Shown: in pieces, positions 23,494 to 34,072 of the stretch
How the letters are laid out: the number at the start of each line of letters is the position of its first letter
Numbering within the stretch: the first letter of the stretch is position 1
Source of the DNA: Rugalucina vietnamica
Taxonomy: Eukaryota > Mollusca > Bivalvia > Lucinida > Lucinidae
Length of the DNA stretch: 64,000 bases
Direction of reading: 5' to 3'
NCBI GenBank assembly: GCA_964017185.1
Contig: OZ024875.1
Coordinates: forward strand, 25,677,456-25,741,455
Translations under genes and position numbers: made by a program
The notes under the pieces: generated by a model
Databases searched by the model: none
What the model saw: the letters and a program-made list of their open reading frames with translations, nothing else
Told to the model about the DNA's origin: nothing

Positions 23494-24812
23494 GAGGGTC
23501 TGGATGGGGTATAATGATTAAAGAATAATGGCCTAAAATTTTTAATGAGAGTGAATAAAGAGCAAAAAATATAATGATTAGTGAATAAGTAGGTCCTAAA
23601 GAATAATGAATAAATGAAAAATTTTAATGAATAGCAGATTAATATAATGAATAGTGAATAATAACATTTTAAAGAATAATGAATATGCTAAAATTTGGCT
23701 ATGGAATTGTCTTAAAAGGCCTCACTGACATTCCAGAATTTCATTTTTTTCTGGGGATCTGGGCACCCCCAGACCCGATTTAGCTCAAATGTTATATTCA
23801 TATTTCTGAAATCTTTGAATGTTTGGAAAGAAATGTGTCTGGAAGCCAAGCATATAGGGGTTCACTTCAGGAATCAATTGAAAAAGAAATGTGTCATTTG
23901 AAGGCCGAGAAAAATCAAATCAAATCATTCGGGATGTTTCCTGAGCCAGATATTATTTCACTGTTTTGTTTGCTTATGTATATGTTCTTTCTATTCTGTT
24001 ATCCCACTTTGTCCTTATTATGTATGTTCCAATCCTATAATGATAATCTTTTCTGTGGATGGACATCACTTTGCTTTTTATATGACAGAGCATAATTATG
24101 GTGACTTTTGCAATCAGAAACAAGGCAGCATTAAGAACGTTAATGCAAATCTAACTGGCAGTTTATATGGCGCTACATAATTTTTTCCTCGCTCGCTTCG
24201 CTCGCTCAGTATTTAAGACATTTATAAAATGTTTTGTACAATCAGGCACAAGCACAAATTCATACATCACATAGTACTCCTATGCTACCTAGTTTACTAA
24301 ATAAAAACAACAGCATTTTATTATAACTTTTACCCCTGAAGTTACAATGGTTCTTAAATTAACCTTTGGTATTCATAATTGAAGAGAAAGATTCAGGGTG
24401 AAACTCAGGGCATATTCAGTATACAGTTTGGAGGGGATTATATTCCCAACAGATTTAAAAGAGGATTTGCTAAAAAAATCAATTTACTATTTCGGAAAGT
24501 TTCTATGAGGCTTTGTGGTCTTGCAGATAATATATACTTCTCTCAAGATGTTAATATCAAGGTTGCACTCAGCAGTCTACAATTTAGTATCATAGAACTA
24601 GTCCTTGTAGCTTGAGATAAGGGATGCCTTAGGTGGGGAACACCTATTTGCTTATGGATATTAGCTAGGTGAAGAAGGCGTGACTAGTAATTATCATATT
24701 TTAATGAATAATTGAGCTAATTTTAATGACTAAGCCAAAATTTTAATGACAGTGAATAAATGGCTAAATTTTTAGTGATTAGTGAATACCAGGACCCCCC
24801 ATCCAGACCCTC
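23494..24812. mobile_element. TIR element, AATTAT-flanked
   Basis: GAGGGTCTGGATGGGG at the left matches its inverse CCCCATCCAGACCCTC at the right, with AATTAT directly outside both (23,488-23,493 and 24,813-24,818). The subterminal zones on both sides are built from an unusual A+T-rich motif, 'aatgaatagtgaataa' and variants ('ttttaatgacagtgaataaa'). Two open frames inside (23,823-24,095 and 24,379-24,615) show no recognisable domain. The transposon class is unknown. Confidence 0.6.
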
Positions 24813-24818
24813 AATTAT

Positions 24819-25073
24819 AACGGGAATTAGCACCTTTAGCAGCATGCTGGGTGCTCCATGCTTTTCAATGCAAACAGACCAACAGTCGAGAGTCATTATC
24901 ACCTATTTATTATCGCCTTTGATCCCTATCTCCTGCACCGCGGTAGCTTTCTTAAGAAATCCAGAACTTAGCCTGAATTTTATTACCGGAAATAACAGTG
25001 TCGTATGCGCAAGTGTCACCACAGGGTGACACGCGCACTCAATGAAATTCAATTACGAGTAAGTGAACCATAA
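24819..25073. other. Intergenic with short palindrome
   Basis: No gene seen. It contains the near-palindrome GTGTCACCACAGGGTGACAC (about 25,012-25,031). Confidence 0.4.
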
Positions 25074-25300
25074 GAGCCGCGTCATGAGAAAACCGGATTT
25101 TTGCCTAGGCGAAAACAAAGGCGCAGATCAGTAACCGCGAAGCTGATCAGCGCCTTTGTTTTCGCTACTCGGATAGTACAATTCCTCTTCTTTCTAAATC
25201 CAAAATTTCAAGCTTCTAGCTCTTTTCTGAGCTTGTACAGGCCGGTTTATGTCGGACCTGGTCGGAAACCCCGAAAACCGGTTTTCTCGCGTCGCGGCTC
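25074..25300. mobile_element. GAGCCGCG-ended foldback MITE
   Basis: Ends are inverted: GAGCCGCGTCATGAGAAAAC on the left, GTTTTCTCGCGTCGCGGCTC on the right. Inside, a second hairpin (25,109-25,165) pairs GCGAAAACAAAGGCGC with its inverse, extended by GATCAG/CTGATC with one mismatch. ATA flanks both ends. The terminal motif resembles a MITE type I associate with bivalve genomes, from memory and unverified. Confidence 0.65.
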
Positions 25301-25796
25301 ATAATTAAGATGATATGCATAGATACAACTTCAGTGTATGGTGGAATAAAGATGAAAAGCCAAGAATTGACATTTCTAATTTTCAAAAAAGTGGTGTTTT
25401 TCGTTTTAAAATTTTACATTGTTCCGACGCTTTGCGACATTATTTTGTTTAATAATTACGTAGGACAAACTTTGCAGTTTAATCTGATGAACCTCGCATT
25501 CATGCCTGGAAGTGCCGTATTGCTGTTTTATCGCATTTTAAAACGCGGTTCTGTGGATTTTTGTGTCCTTGCTATTGAATACGAAATGTACCGCATATAC
25601 CTGATCTAGAATGCACATTGAATGAAAATCAGGGTGTAACTTTGTATAGAGTGCTCATACGAGTCAATATATATTTTTGCAACCATTTCAAGGGGTTAGT
25701 TGTTAAAAATTCAAACGTCTCAAATAGGAAAGTGACATTAATAAACAAGTTTATGGATCTCTCCCCCGTGTAGAACACTATTCGGTGACCCTTAAA
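25301..25796. other. Intergenic, unassigned open frame
   Basis: Contains a 99-codon plus-strand frame (25,310-25,609; first ATG 25,316-25,318) with hydrophobic stretches but no recognisable motif and no splice context; probably accidental. Confidence 0.3.
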
Positions 25797-28392
25797 AGAT
25801 ATCTAATTTGCATATTCATGAATTTTAATGAAAACAGTAAAAATGACAGAAAATCGTTAAAAATCAATAAATAAACTAAATTTGAGGTCGAAACTATCAC
25901 TGAGACACTTTGTTATTGAACCAATAATACCATGTGACAAATTTATTGATGTCATGGGCCAAAATGACAATTATCTTATTTGCATATTCATGAATATTAA
26001 TAGAAAATGTCAAAAATCGAGGAAAAACGAGGGATAAAATATAGCAATTTCAAGGTTTTGGATGGGTTACAAGATCTACCTTGCATCCCTGAAACCAATG
26101 TTCATGGCTGCCAGTGTGTTCAGAAGGACCATCTAAATGCCATAAAATATTGTCCTCAACAATGGACACATTTGCATGATGTAAAATTATATAGTTTCCG
26201 CATCCCCCCTACTGTGATTCTAAAGAATAGGGTGTACTCACAAAAACATTCATATACGAACAAAAGCATGCTCTAAAATACTATAATGGGTTTGGTTGTG
26301 ATGCATGGACTGATCAATTTAACCTTAATACCTATATTTCAAATCATTGATATTGCTTATTCATGAAAATGAATGAAACACACAAGAAATCAGAGAAAAA
26401 GGGGGTATACATACAAAATCACTTAAACCATAGCTGTTCACAAACCTAGGATGCTGAAAGAAGTATAAAATGAATGCTATGGCAATGTTCAATGACACTA
26501 AAGTCTCATATAAGAATGATCTTATTTTTTCAGTTTCATGAATTTTCATGAAAACTTCATAAATTTGAATGAAAAAATGGAAAAAATTTAACCGGCAAAC
26601 CTAAATTGGTGTGTATCTTGGCAACAAAAAGCTCTTACACGCTGAAAATGGCATGAATTGATTGCCAGGACATTAGTTTACCATCCTGTACAACAGTATA
26701 TAAGTTATTTGATTTTTTGTATTATGAATATTAACAAAACCTTTTGAATTTAGATGGAAATTACGGAAAAATTAAGGAAAATCACATGTATCTTGGCTAC
26801 TGACTGACCTAGAGAGCTATAATTGGTATCAAATAATTGCTAGGACAATGTTCTATAACCATATAATCCGATATTTAAATCACCAGCTTCTTCTATTAGA
26901 ATGATATTAATGAGATTTATATAAATAAGGGAAATATCAATGAAAAATGAAGGGGTACACCAACAAAATTGAATATATTGACTACCAATGGCTGTAGAGA
27001 TCTCAAAATGACATCAATAATAGCTAGGACAATATTGTATTATCATGTATTCAGATAAACAAGGGTACACTTGCTGGCAACCAAGATTCTTTTAAATTTA
27101 TTAGAGCACAAGCTTCAATTTTCTGATAATATTACACTTTTCATACATTTTATTCAGTACTCACAAAAATAAAAAAAAAAGTGTGATTAGGCTATCAGAC
27201 TGCATGACATAATTGCATCATCCTAGCATTCTATTGGTACCATTTCAGCACATATAGCAATTGGCAGCTGAGATATATGCAAATGTGTTGGTATATCACT
27301 TCATTTTTCGTTATTTATTCTCTTATTCTTAGTGATCTCATTAATACCCATACAAAAAAGTCACTTTTTATTTATATAACAGGTTATATGGTTATAGAAT
27401 ATTGTCCTATAGCACTCTAGGTCTATCAGTAGCCAAAATTCATGTGATTTTCTATGTAAACTGCCTTAATTTTCCCGTAAGTTTCCTCTAAATTCAAAAG
27501 GTTTTGTTAATATTCATAAAATAAAAAATTGAATGACTAACATATTGTAGTACAGGATGGTATAATATTGCCCTAGCAACCATTTAATGCCATTTTTAGC
27601 ATGTTAGGGCTTTTGCTTGCTGAGAAAAGCATCATTTTGATGTTTGCCGGTTAAATTTTTCACCTTTTCATTCCTATTTATGAAGTTTCCATTAAAATTC
27701 ATGAAATCGAAAATAAGATCATGCTTATAAATGAGACATAAGAGTCAGAGTACATAGCCATAGCATTTATTTGATAGTTCTTTTAGCATCCTGGGTTTGT
27801 AACGGCTCTGCTTTTAGTGATTTTGTATGTATACCCCCTATTTCATCTAAGATTTTTCTCCGATTTCTTGTGTGTTTTATTTATTTTCATGAATAAGCAA
27901 AATCAATGATTTGAATAATAGGTATTAAGGTTAAATTGCTAAGTCCATGCATCATTATCAGACCAATTATAGTATTCTAGAGCATGCTATTGTTTGTATA
28001 TGAATACTTTTACGAGTACACCCTATTCTTTAGGATCACACAAGGGGTGGATGTGGAAACTATGTAATTTTTTTACATCATGCAAATGTGTTCATTGTTG
28101 AGGACAATATTTTATGGCATTAAGATGGTCCCTCTGACCACACTGGCAGCCGTGAAAATTGGTTTCAGGGATACAAGATAGATCTTATATCCCATCCAAA
28201 ACTTGCAATGGCTTTAGTTAATCTCCGATTTTCTTTATTTTTCTATATTTTATTATTACCACGTGACATGAGTAATGGCGGACATGAAAATTTTCACGCG
28301 CAATTTTTTGTCAAAAAATATGGAATTATAGTGTTAAAACTTTTCAAAAGTGATTCTAAGAGTGACCAAAAAACTCGGAATGATAACTTTAA

Positions 28393-29688
28393 ATGGCTGG
28401 AAATCGAAAGAAAAAGAACAAGCGTAAGAAAGATCCAAATTCACCGGATTTCCAAAATTGTCAACCAGAACAAAAGAGGACAACAATGGACATGAACACT
28501 CGTTCACATCCACAGGCGCAGGCAAGTGCAAGTTTTGTGTATCCAACATATACGCAGTCTACACCCCAACAAAACATGCCTTACAGTCAGTCTTACAGTC
28601 AGCATTACGGACAGCCCTACTACGGTTCCCCTCCCCCTCCGCCGGTGCCATTGTCCCTCGCGCAGATGACGCCACTCCCAGTTTCACCCCCTGTATCAGC
28701 TTCACAAGGACAAAGCCCAAGTGTATTATCAGGAGATGTTGTGGCCCAATTATTTGGGCGTCTCGATATGATGGACAAGAAACTAGGCCAGTTACAGTCC
28801 ATTCAGAATACGCTACAAAGTGTAACGGTACAGGTTAACGATGTGAGCACAAGGCTAAAATCGGTAGAGACAAAAGTGGGTGATTTAGAGCGAAGCCGCA
28901 CATTTGACACAGAAACGCTTAATGATATTAGGGGTAAACAACGAGAAATGGACAAAATGTTAAAAACGTTGCAAAAATCAGAGGAGGAGCAAAAGAAAAG
29001 GCTCATTGACCTACAGTCTCGCCAAATGCGGGACAACCTATTGTTCTATAATATAAACGATGAACGAAATGAAACCTCGGAGGCGTGTTACGGAAAGATG
29101 TTAGACTTACTTCGGGATGAAATGAAAATAGAACGGGCCGCATTGATCAAATTCGACAGGGTACATAGAATCGGAAAATATGATGCTTCAAAGACTCGAC
29201 CCGTAGTTGCCAAATTTTGCTTTTTTCAAGAACGGGAAATGGTCCGTAAATCGGCTAAAAATCTTGAAGGCACACAGTATTCAGTGGGTCAACAGTTTCC
29301 GAAGGAAATACGAGCTAAACGAAAAGAACTGCTTCCTACTATGAAACGTTTAAAAGATGAGGGTCAAAATGCCTATTTGTCAGTTGATAAACTTTACGTC
29401 GACGGAAAGCTATATAAAGGTCGTATTGATGCACCAAATCAGCAGCAAAATGGCGCGGATTCGAGCAGGGGGCGCGGGCGTGGGCGCGGGCAAGGATGGG
29501 GACGGGGTCAAGGACGTGGGCAAGGATGGGGTCAAGGTCGAGGTCACGGAATGGCTCACGATGAAACGAATGAAAATGGGCTGGTCAACGATCTCGAGGA
29601 CACGAATCCTTTTGGCACGCTTCGGGATGAAGGACAGGACGAGGGTCAAGGTCGCATGGACGCTGATGATGGTCAAGGTCAGGGTTAG
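28393..29688 (+). CDS. LINE ORF1 protein (RNA-binding chaperone)
   Basis: 431 residues. In order: a basic N-terminus (KKKNKRKK, 6-13); a Ser/Gln/Tyr/Pro-rich segment about 35-105 (SYSQHYGQPYYG, then PPPPP); a predicted coiled coil about 112-210; an RRM-like domain about 213-288 (RDNLLFYNI as RNP2-like strand, VVAKFCFF as RNP1-like strand, RVHRIG between); a C-terminal L1-ORF1-type domain about 294-343 (FPKEIRAKRKEL, AYLSVDKLYVDGKLY); an RG/GQ-rich tail about 358-386; and an acidic DEGQ tail. Such proteins coat the LINE RNA and form trimers through the coiled coil. The first ATG is used and is preceded by no longer in-frame ATG within the element. It ends with TAG in the same frame as ORF2. 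Confidence 0.88.
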   Translation: MAGNRKKKNKRKKDPNSPDFQNCQPEQKRTTMDMNTRSHPQAQASASFVYPTYTQSTPQQNMPYSQSYSQHYGQPYYGSPPPPPVPLSLAQMTPLPVSPPVSASQGQSPSVLSGDVVAQLFGRLDMMDKKLGQLQSIQNTLQSVTVQVNDVSTRLKSVETKVGDLERSRTFDTETLNDIRGKQREMDKMLKTLQKSEEEQKKRLIDLQSRQMRDNLLFYNINDERNETSEACYGKMLDLLRDEMKIERAALIKFDRVHRIGKYDASKTRPVVAKFCFFQEREMVRKSAKNLEGTQYSVGQQFPKEIRAKRKELLPTMKRLKDEGQNAYLSVDKLYVDGKLYKGRIDAPNQQQNGADSSRGRGRGRGQGWGRGQGRGQGWGQGRGHGMAHDETNENGLVNDLEDTNPFGTLRDEGQDEGQGRMDADDGQGQG

Positions 29689-32600
29689 GACAGCTGGGAG
29701 AGTGAAATCAGGGTATTGAGTTGGAACGTTGAAGGTCTAAATTCGGAGAAACAAAATAATAGTGATTTTTCTAAATTTATCGCGGATTATGAAATTATTG
29801 TTTTATATGAAACATTTACGACAAAGAAATCAAAAATCGAACTTTCCGGTTACAGCAAACCAATTCATTCTTACAGACGTTTTAGAAATCGCAGGGCAAA
29901 ACGAGCAAGTGGCGGGGTAATAATTTACATAAAAGATGAACTAAGAAAAGGAATTAAATTGGTAAAAAATGATGTTGATTCTATCATATGGATTAAACTT
30001 GATAAAACTTTTTTCTGTACGCAAAATGACAGGTTCTTGGCAGCAGTGTATATACCACCAGAAAACTCCCCCGTGCACGATGTTTATAACATTGATTTTT
30101 TCCAGACATTAGAAAACGATATAATTTATTTTGAACAGTATGGAGAGACCTTTTTGATTGGGGATTTGAACGCACGAACTGGTCGAAAACATGATTATAT
30201 TGAGTGTGACTCTGTTTTGGACGATATCGAAGAGGATAATATTCAAATCGATGCGCCACAAAGGCGCCTTTCAAGGGACAGCGTCTCAAATAAATTTGGC
30301 GATTATCTGCTTGACCTTTGCAAGGCTACCGGTATGAGAATAGTTAACGGTCGCTTGTTCGAGAACACCGATAAAATGACGTGCTACACACATAACGGCG
30401 AAAGCTTGATTGACTATATTTTAACGCATAGCAAAAATTTCGGAGCATTTACGAATGTAACTGTTCATGATTACAATGAGTTCTCGAACCATGCACCGGT
30501 TTCATTTTCGATTAAAATTTTAATGCAAAGGTCAGGGGAGGTAACCGAAAAATTTAAGGATGTATATAGATGGAATGAAAATTGTAAAAATGAATTTGTA
30601 AATATCTTGAAAAATGATGTGAATTTATTGCAAAATATTGTTGCAGAAAATGAGTCGGTAGACTGTATAATAGATAAGTTTTCGTCCTTTGTCACAGACA
30701 GAGCTAATCCATTCTTTAAAAAGGTCATTAAGGTAAAAAACGACATAATATTTGAATGTGCAGATTTGAAAGAGAGGCAGTTATGGTATGATGAAAATTG
30801 TGTATCAAAAAAGCAATTTCTACAAGAAGCAATAAGAGATTTTAATTTGATGAAAAGTGAGCAAAACCGTAAAAAAGTTTTCGATGCTAGAAAAGATTAT
30901 AAATATTACTGCAGGAAATGTAAGTTAAAATTTAAACGTGACAGATGCAAAAATATGAATGATTTAAGAAAGAAAAAGCCTAGAGAATTCTGGAAATTGT
31001 TCAAACGAAAAAATACAAATCTAAAAACTAATTTATCAGAAAATGAATTTTATGACTATTTTAAACAATTATCTTCAGAAATAGCCGAAAATAATCCCGA
31101 AGAAGTGTTAAATTATATGCAAGGTTTTGAGCAAAATGAACGGGAGTCTACCTTTTGTGAATTAGATGAGCAAATTAGCCGAAAAGAAATACTTGACGCA
31201 ATCAAACGACTTCATACAAATAAATCAGGCGGTATTGATAATTTGATCAATGAATATTTCAAATATGCAGCAGAAATTTTGATAGAACCTCTTTTTATAC
31301 TATTTAACAAAATTTTGGACAGCAAAACTTTTCCGCAAAACTGGGCTATAGGATTGATAGTACCCATTCATAAAAAAGGGGATATTGATGATCCGAATAA
31401 CTACAGGGGCATAACTTTATTGAGCTGTTTCGCAAAACTTTTCACTTCCGTTCTTAATGAAAGGCTAAAATTATGGGCAGAATTAACAGGAAATAGTTCA
31501 GACGCACAGTTCGGATTTAAATCTAATCACAGCACTATCGATGCGGCGTTTATTTTGAAATTTCTCATTGATCGTCAGTTATTGGAAAATAAAAACTTGT
31601 ACTGTGCCTTCATTGATCTCAGGAAGGCGTTTGACTCCATTTCGAGATTGAGTATGTGGTACAAAATGATCAAATGTGGAATTGATGGCAAACTTTTCAG
31701 TCTAATACAATCTTTATATGCAAATATTAAATTAAGAGTTAAATGTTTTAACTCGCTATCGGATCTATACACCTGCGATGTCGGGTTATTACAAGGGGAG
31801 ATAATGTCACCTTTTCTTTTCTCGCTGTTTTTAGATGATATTGAAAGCCATTTACAAGAAGGCATGAACGATGGTATTAATTTACAACAATTGCAGCTAT
31901 ATATTCTTCTTTTTGCCGATGACGCGGTTTTGTTCTCTGAAACCCGTGAAGGACTCCAAAATGAGCTAAACAACTTAGAATCTTATTGTAAAAAATGGAA
32001 TCTCACAGTGAACGTTGAGAAAACCAAAATTGTGGTATTTAGAAAGGGGGGAGTACTTGGTAATAATGACCACTGGTTTTATGCAGGGCATGAAATAGAA
32101 ATTGTAAGCCAATTTACTTATCTTGGAATTGTGTTCTCTAGCGGTGGTTCATTCATGCAAAATTCTAAAACTCTCGCTGGAAAAGCGCTTAGAGCATTGC
32201 ATCAGTTATGGCAGCTTCTAAAAGAAGTACAGGCACCTGTGAACATAAGTCTTAATTTGTTTGATTCCCTTGTGGCATCTGTGTTGAATTACGGGTCAGA
32301 AATATGGGGGTTCATGCAGGCCGATTACATTGAAAGGGTACATAGAAAATTCTGCAAATACTTGTTAAATGTCAAAACTTCCACGAATAATTATGCAGTA
32401 TACAACGAACTAGGCCGATATCCTCTTGTTATTGAAAGATATATAAGAATCGTAAAATACTGGTTCTCCTTATTACATAAATGTAAAAGAAATTGTATTC
32501 TAAATGCAGTATATATGTCTATGGAAACAGATATGCAAGGAGATGACAGAAATATTTTATGGCTTACAAAGCTCAAAAACCTGTTAGAGCGAAACGGTTT

Positions 32601-33120
32601 CGCAGACGTATGGCGTTACCCTTTTTCTGTTGATCAAAAAATATTCATACCTTTGTTCAGAAGAAGACTTATAGATAATTTTCTTGTCGAATTAAGAGTA
32701 GGTCTAAATACTTATTCATCAATGACTTTGTATAGAGAACTAAAAGATGATTTCCTTTTGGCTGAATATCTTAAAACACTTGATAATAAAAAGCACAGAA
32801 ATGCAATTTCGAAACTTCGTATGTCATCGCATAGACTTGCAATAGAAAAAGGTCGACATAATGATATTGCAAGGCAAAATAGAAAATGTATATTTTGTAC
32901 AACAAATGATATTGAGGACGAATATCACTTTGTTTTAATTTGTCCTCGCTACCAAACTTTACGACTACAACACATTAAAAGGTATTATCGTACAAATCCT
33001 AGTATGTTGAAATTTATACAGCTTTTAAATTCTACGGGAAAAACCCTTAAAAACCTGGCTGTTTATATATCTAAGGCGTTTGAGGAAAGAAATCTGTTAG
33101 TTAATGATGTATATGAATGA
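29689..33120 (+). CDS. LINE ORF2: APE endonuclease and reverse transcriptase
   Basis: Open from the codon after the ORF1 TAG to TGA at 33,118-33,120. Counting from TTG 29,716 as residue 1: APE endonuclease about 1-265 with SWN (N4), ET (E32), GDLN (149-152), DYIL (233-236) and SNHAP (257-261); reverse transcriptase about 540-800 with FIDLRKAFD (D634, D640), GLLQGE (690-695) and FADD (733-736); C-terminal zinc knuckle C1058-x2-C1061-x9-H1071-x4-C1076. It performs target-primed reverse transcription of the element RNA. Two oddities: no ATG lies between the TAG and the endonuclease catalytic residues, and the usual SDH motif reads SNH, replacing an aspartate that assists catalysis. Otherwise it is uninterrupted over 3.4 kb. 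Confidence 0.93.
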   Translation, partial: DSWESEIRVLSWNVEGLNSEKQNNSDFSKFIADYEIIVLYETFTTKKSKIELSGYSKPIHSYRRFRNRRAKRASGGVIIYIKDELRKGIKLVKNDVDSIIWIKLDKTFFCTQNDRFLAAVYIPPENSPVHDVYNIDFFQTLENDIIYFEQYGETFLIGDLNARTGRKHDYIECDSVLDDIEEDNIQIDAPQRRLSRDSVSNKFGDYLLDLCKATGMRIVNGRLFENTDKMTCYTHNGESLIDYILTHSKNFGAFTNVTVHDYNEFSNHAPVSFSIKILMQRSGEVTEKFKDVYRWNENCKNEFVNILKNDVNLLQNIVAENESVDCIIDKFSSFVTDRANPFFKKVIKVKNDIIFECADLKERQLWYDENCVSKKQFLQEAIRDFNLMKSEQNRKKVFDARKDYKYYCRKCKLKFKRDRCKNMNDLRKKKPREFWKLFKRKNTNLKTNLSENEFYDYFKQLSSEIAENNPEEVLNYMQGFEQNERESTFCELDEQISRKEILDAIKRLHTNKSGGIDNLINEYFKYAAEILIEPLFILFNKILDSKTFPQNWAIGLIVPIHKKGDIDDPNNYRGITLLSCFAKLFTSVLNERLKLWAELTGNSSDAQFGFKSNHSTIDAAFILKFLIDRQLLENKNLYCAFIDLRKAFDSISRLSMWYKMIKCGIDGKLFSLIQSLYANIKLRVKCFNSLSDLYTCDVGLLQGEIMSPFLFSLFLDDIESHLQEGMNDGINLQQLQLYILLFADDAVLFSETREGLQNELNNLESYCKKWNLTVNVEKTKIVVFRKGGVLGNNDHWFYAGHEIEIVSQFTYLGIVFSSGGSFMQNSKTLAGKALRALHQLWQLLKEVQAPVNISLNLFDSLVASVLNYGSEIWGFMQADYIERVHRKFCKYLLNVKTSTNNYAVYNELGRYPLVIERYIRIVKYWFSLLHKCKRNCILNAVYMSMETDMQGDDRNILWLTKLKNLLERNGFADVWRYPFSVDQKIFIPLFRRRLIDNFLVELRVGLNTYSSMTLYRELKDDFLLAEYLKTLDNKKHRNAISKLRMSSHRLAIEKGRHNDIARQNRKCIFCTTNDIEDEYHFVLICPRYQTLRLQHIKRYYRTNPSMLKFIQLLNSTGKTLKNLAVYISKAFEERNLLVNDVYE

Positions 33121-33416
33121 ATGCTTAATTGTAAATACCAATATGAATAGGATACATGTATCTGTCATAAACACTTTCATAAAGATTGGTCATCTTATTG
33201 TTTGTATTATACGGTGATTACATATAAAATTTTCATATGCCGTGAAAAATGGCAAACTGAGACCGGAAGATGGTGTGGATATGGTTTCCACTCTCTTCAG
33301 CACTGGTAAATTTACTATATATCTTAGTTTCAATTGTGCTTAAAACTCATGTTACAGTTTATTTGTATTGTATGTGAAGACGATGAGCTTGTTATGCTTA
33401 AGTCATGAATAAAATT

Positions 33417-33446
33417 TATGTTATGTTATGTTATGTTATGTTATGT
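33417..33446 (+). repeat. (TTATG)n tail of the LINE
   Basis: Five to six TTATG units directly after GAATAAAAT and directly before the 13-bp target duplication. Simple-repeat rather than poly(A) tails are usual for CR1/L2-type LINEs. Confidence 0.9.
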
Positions 33447-33662
33447 CTATATTTTATTAATATTCATGAATATGCAAATGAGATAATTTTCATTTAGGCA
33501 CATGACATCAATACATTTGTCATATGCTATTACTGGTTAAATTACAAAGTGCCACAATTATAGTTTCGACCTCAAATTAGTTTATTTATTGACTTTTCAT
33601 GATTTTTCTGTCATTTTTTTTTAATTTTCATTAAAATTCATGAATATGCAAATTAAATATCT

Positions 33663-34072
33663 TGTATTTCTTACCATATGATGAAAGGGCAAGTCTAAGC
33701 TTTAAAATGTGACCAAGTTCAGTGGTAATGAATTTTGTATGCACACATCCATGCTCCATTTTTTTAAATGACCTAAATTAATTTTCAAATGTTCAAATGC
33801 GAAAAAATACCGCTGATTTTGAGAATCTTCCGAAACCCAAATAAAACTGAATCATTTTATATTTTGGACAAAGGAAGTGCGGTTTGTTGGATACAAAGAC
33901 AATGTTGAAATTTGCAGACAGTTTGAACCGGGAAGACAAAGGCATAAATGTACAGGTTATTATGCTGAAAGTTTCTTTTTACTGGCTTAACGTATACTTT
34001 GATCTCTTGTTTTTTACTAGAAAAATCAGCTTTTTGATGAATGTTCAATTATTACCTTAATGTAATAACAGG
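33663..34072. other. Intergenic, nothing recognised
   Basis: A+T-rich DNA between the foldback palindrome and the next TIR element. Confidence 0.4.

Larger units (their letters stand above)
28256..33446 (+). mobile_element. Complete LINE (non-LTR retrotransposon), 5.19 kb
   Basis: CTATATTTTATTA occurs immediately before (28,243-28,255) and after (33,447-33,459), an exact 13-bp target-site duplication. Between lie a 137-base 5' untranslated region, ORF1, ORF2 with APE-type endonuclease and reverse transcriptase, and a 326-base 3' region ending in a short stem, AATAAA and (TTATG)n. No RNase H domain is visible. ORF1 is RRM-like, ORF2 ends in a C-x2-C-x9-H-x4-C knuckle, and the tail is a microsatellite, all favouring the CR1/L2 side of the non-LTR tree; the clade is not certain. 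Identical duplications and open frames suggest a recent insertion. Confidence 0.92.
25797..33662. repeat. 2.7-kb foldback palindrome, split by a LINE
   Basis: The left arm from 25,797 to about 27,085 is matched in reverse order by about 27,130-28,255 plus 33,447-33,662. Examples: 'ctaatttgcatattcatg' at the outer left and its inverse at the outer right; CCCATCCAAAAC near 28,192 and its inverse near 26,057; GACATCAATACATTTGTC near 33,505 against GACAAATTTATTGATGTC near 25,937. Arms are roughly 85-90% similar by eye. Each arm is itself built of degenerate monomers of about 170-190 bp marked by 'tattcatgaatattaat'. No coding content other than the inserted LINE. Confidence 0.8.

Noticed and set aside
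25310..25609. 99-codon frame with hydrophobic segments
   Set aside because: The first codon of the frame is not a usual ATG, the next ATG gives fewer residues, and no motif or splice context supports it.
29357..29719. Frame overlapping the end of ORF1, possible frameshift route to ORF2
   Set aside because: It lies in another frame than ORF2 and ends at TGA 29,717-29,719; ORF2 is already in frame with ORF1, so no frameshift is needed.
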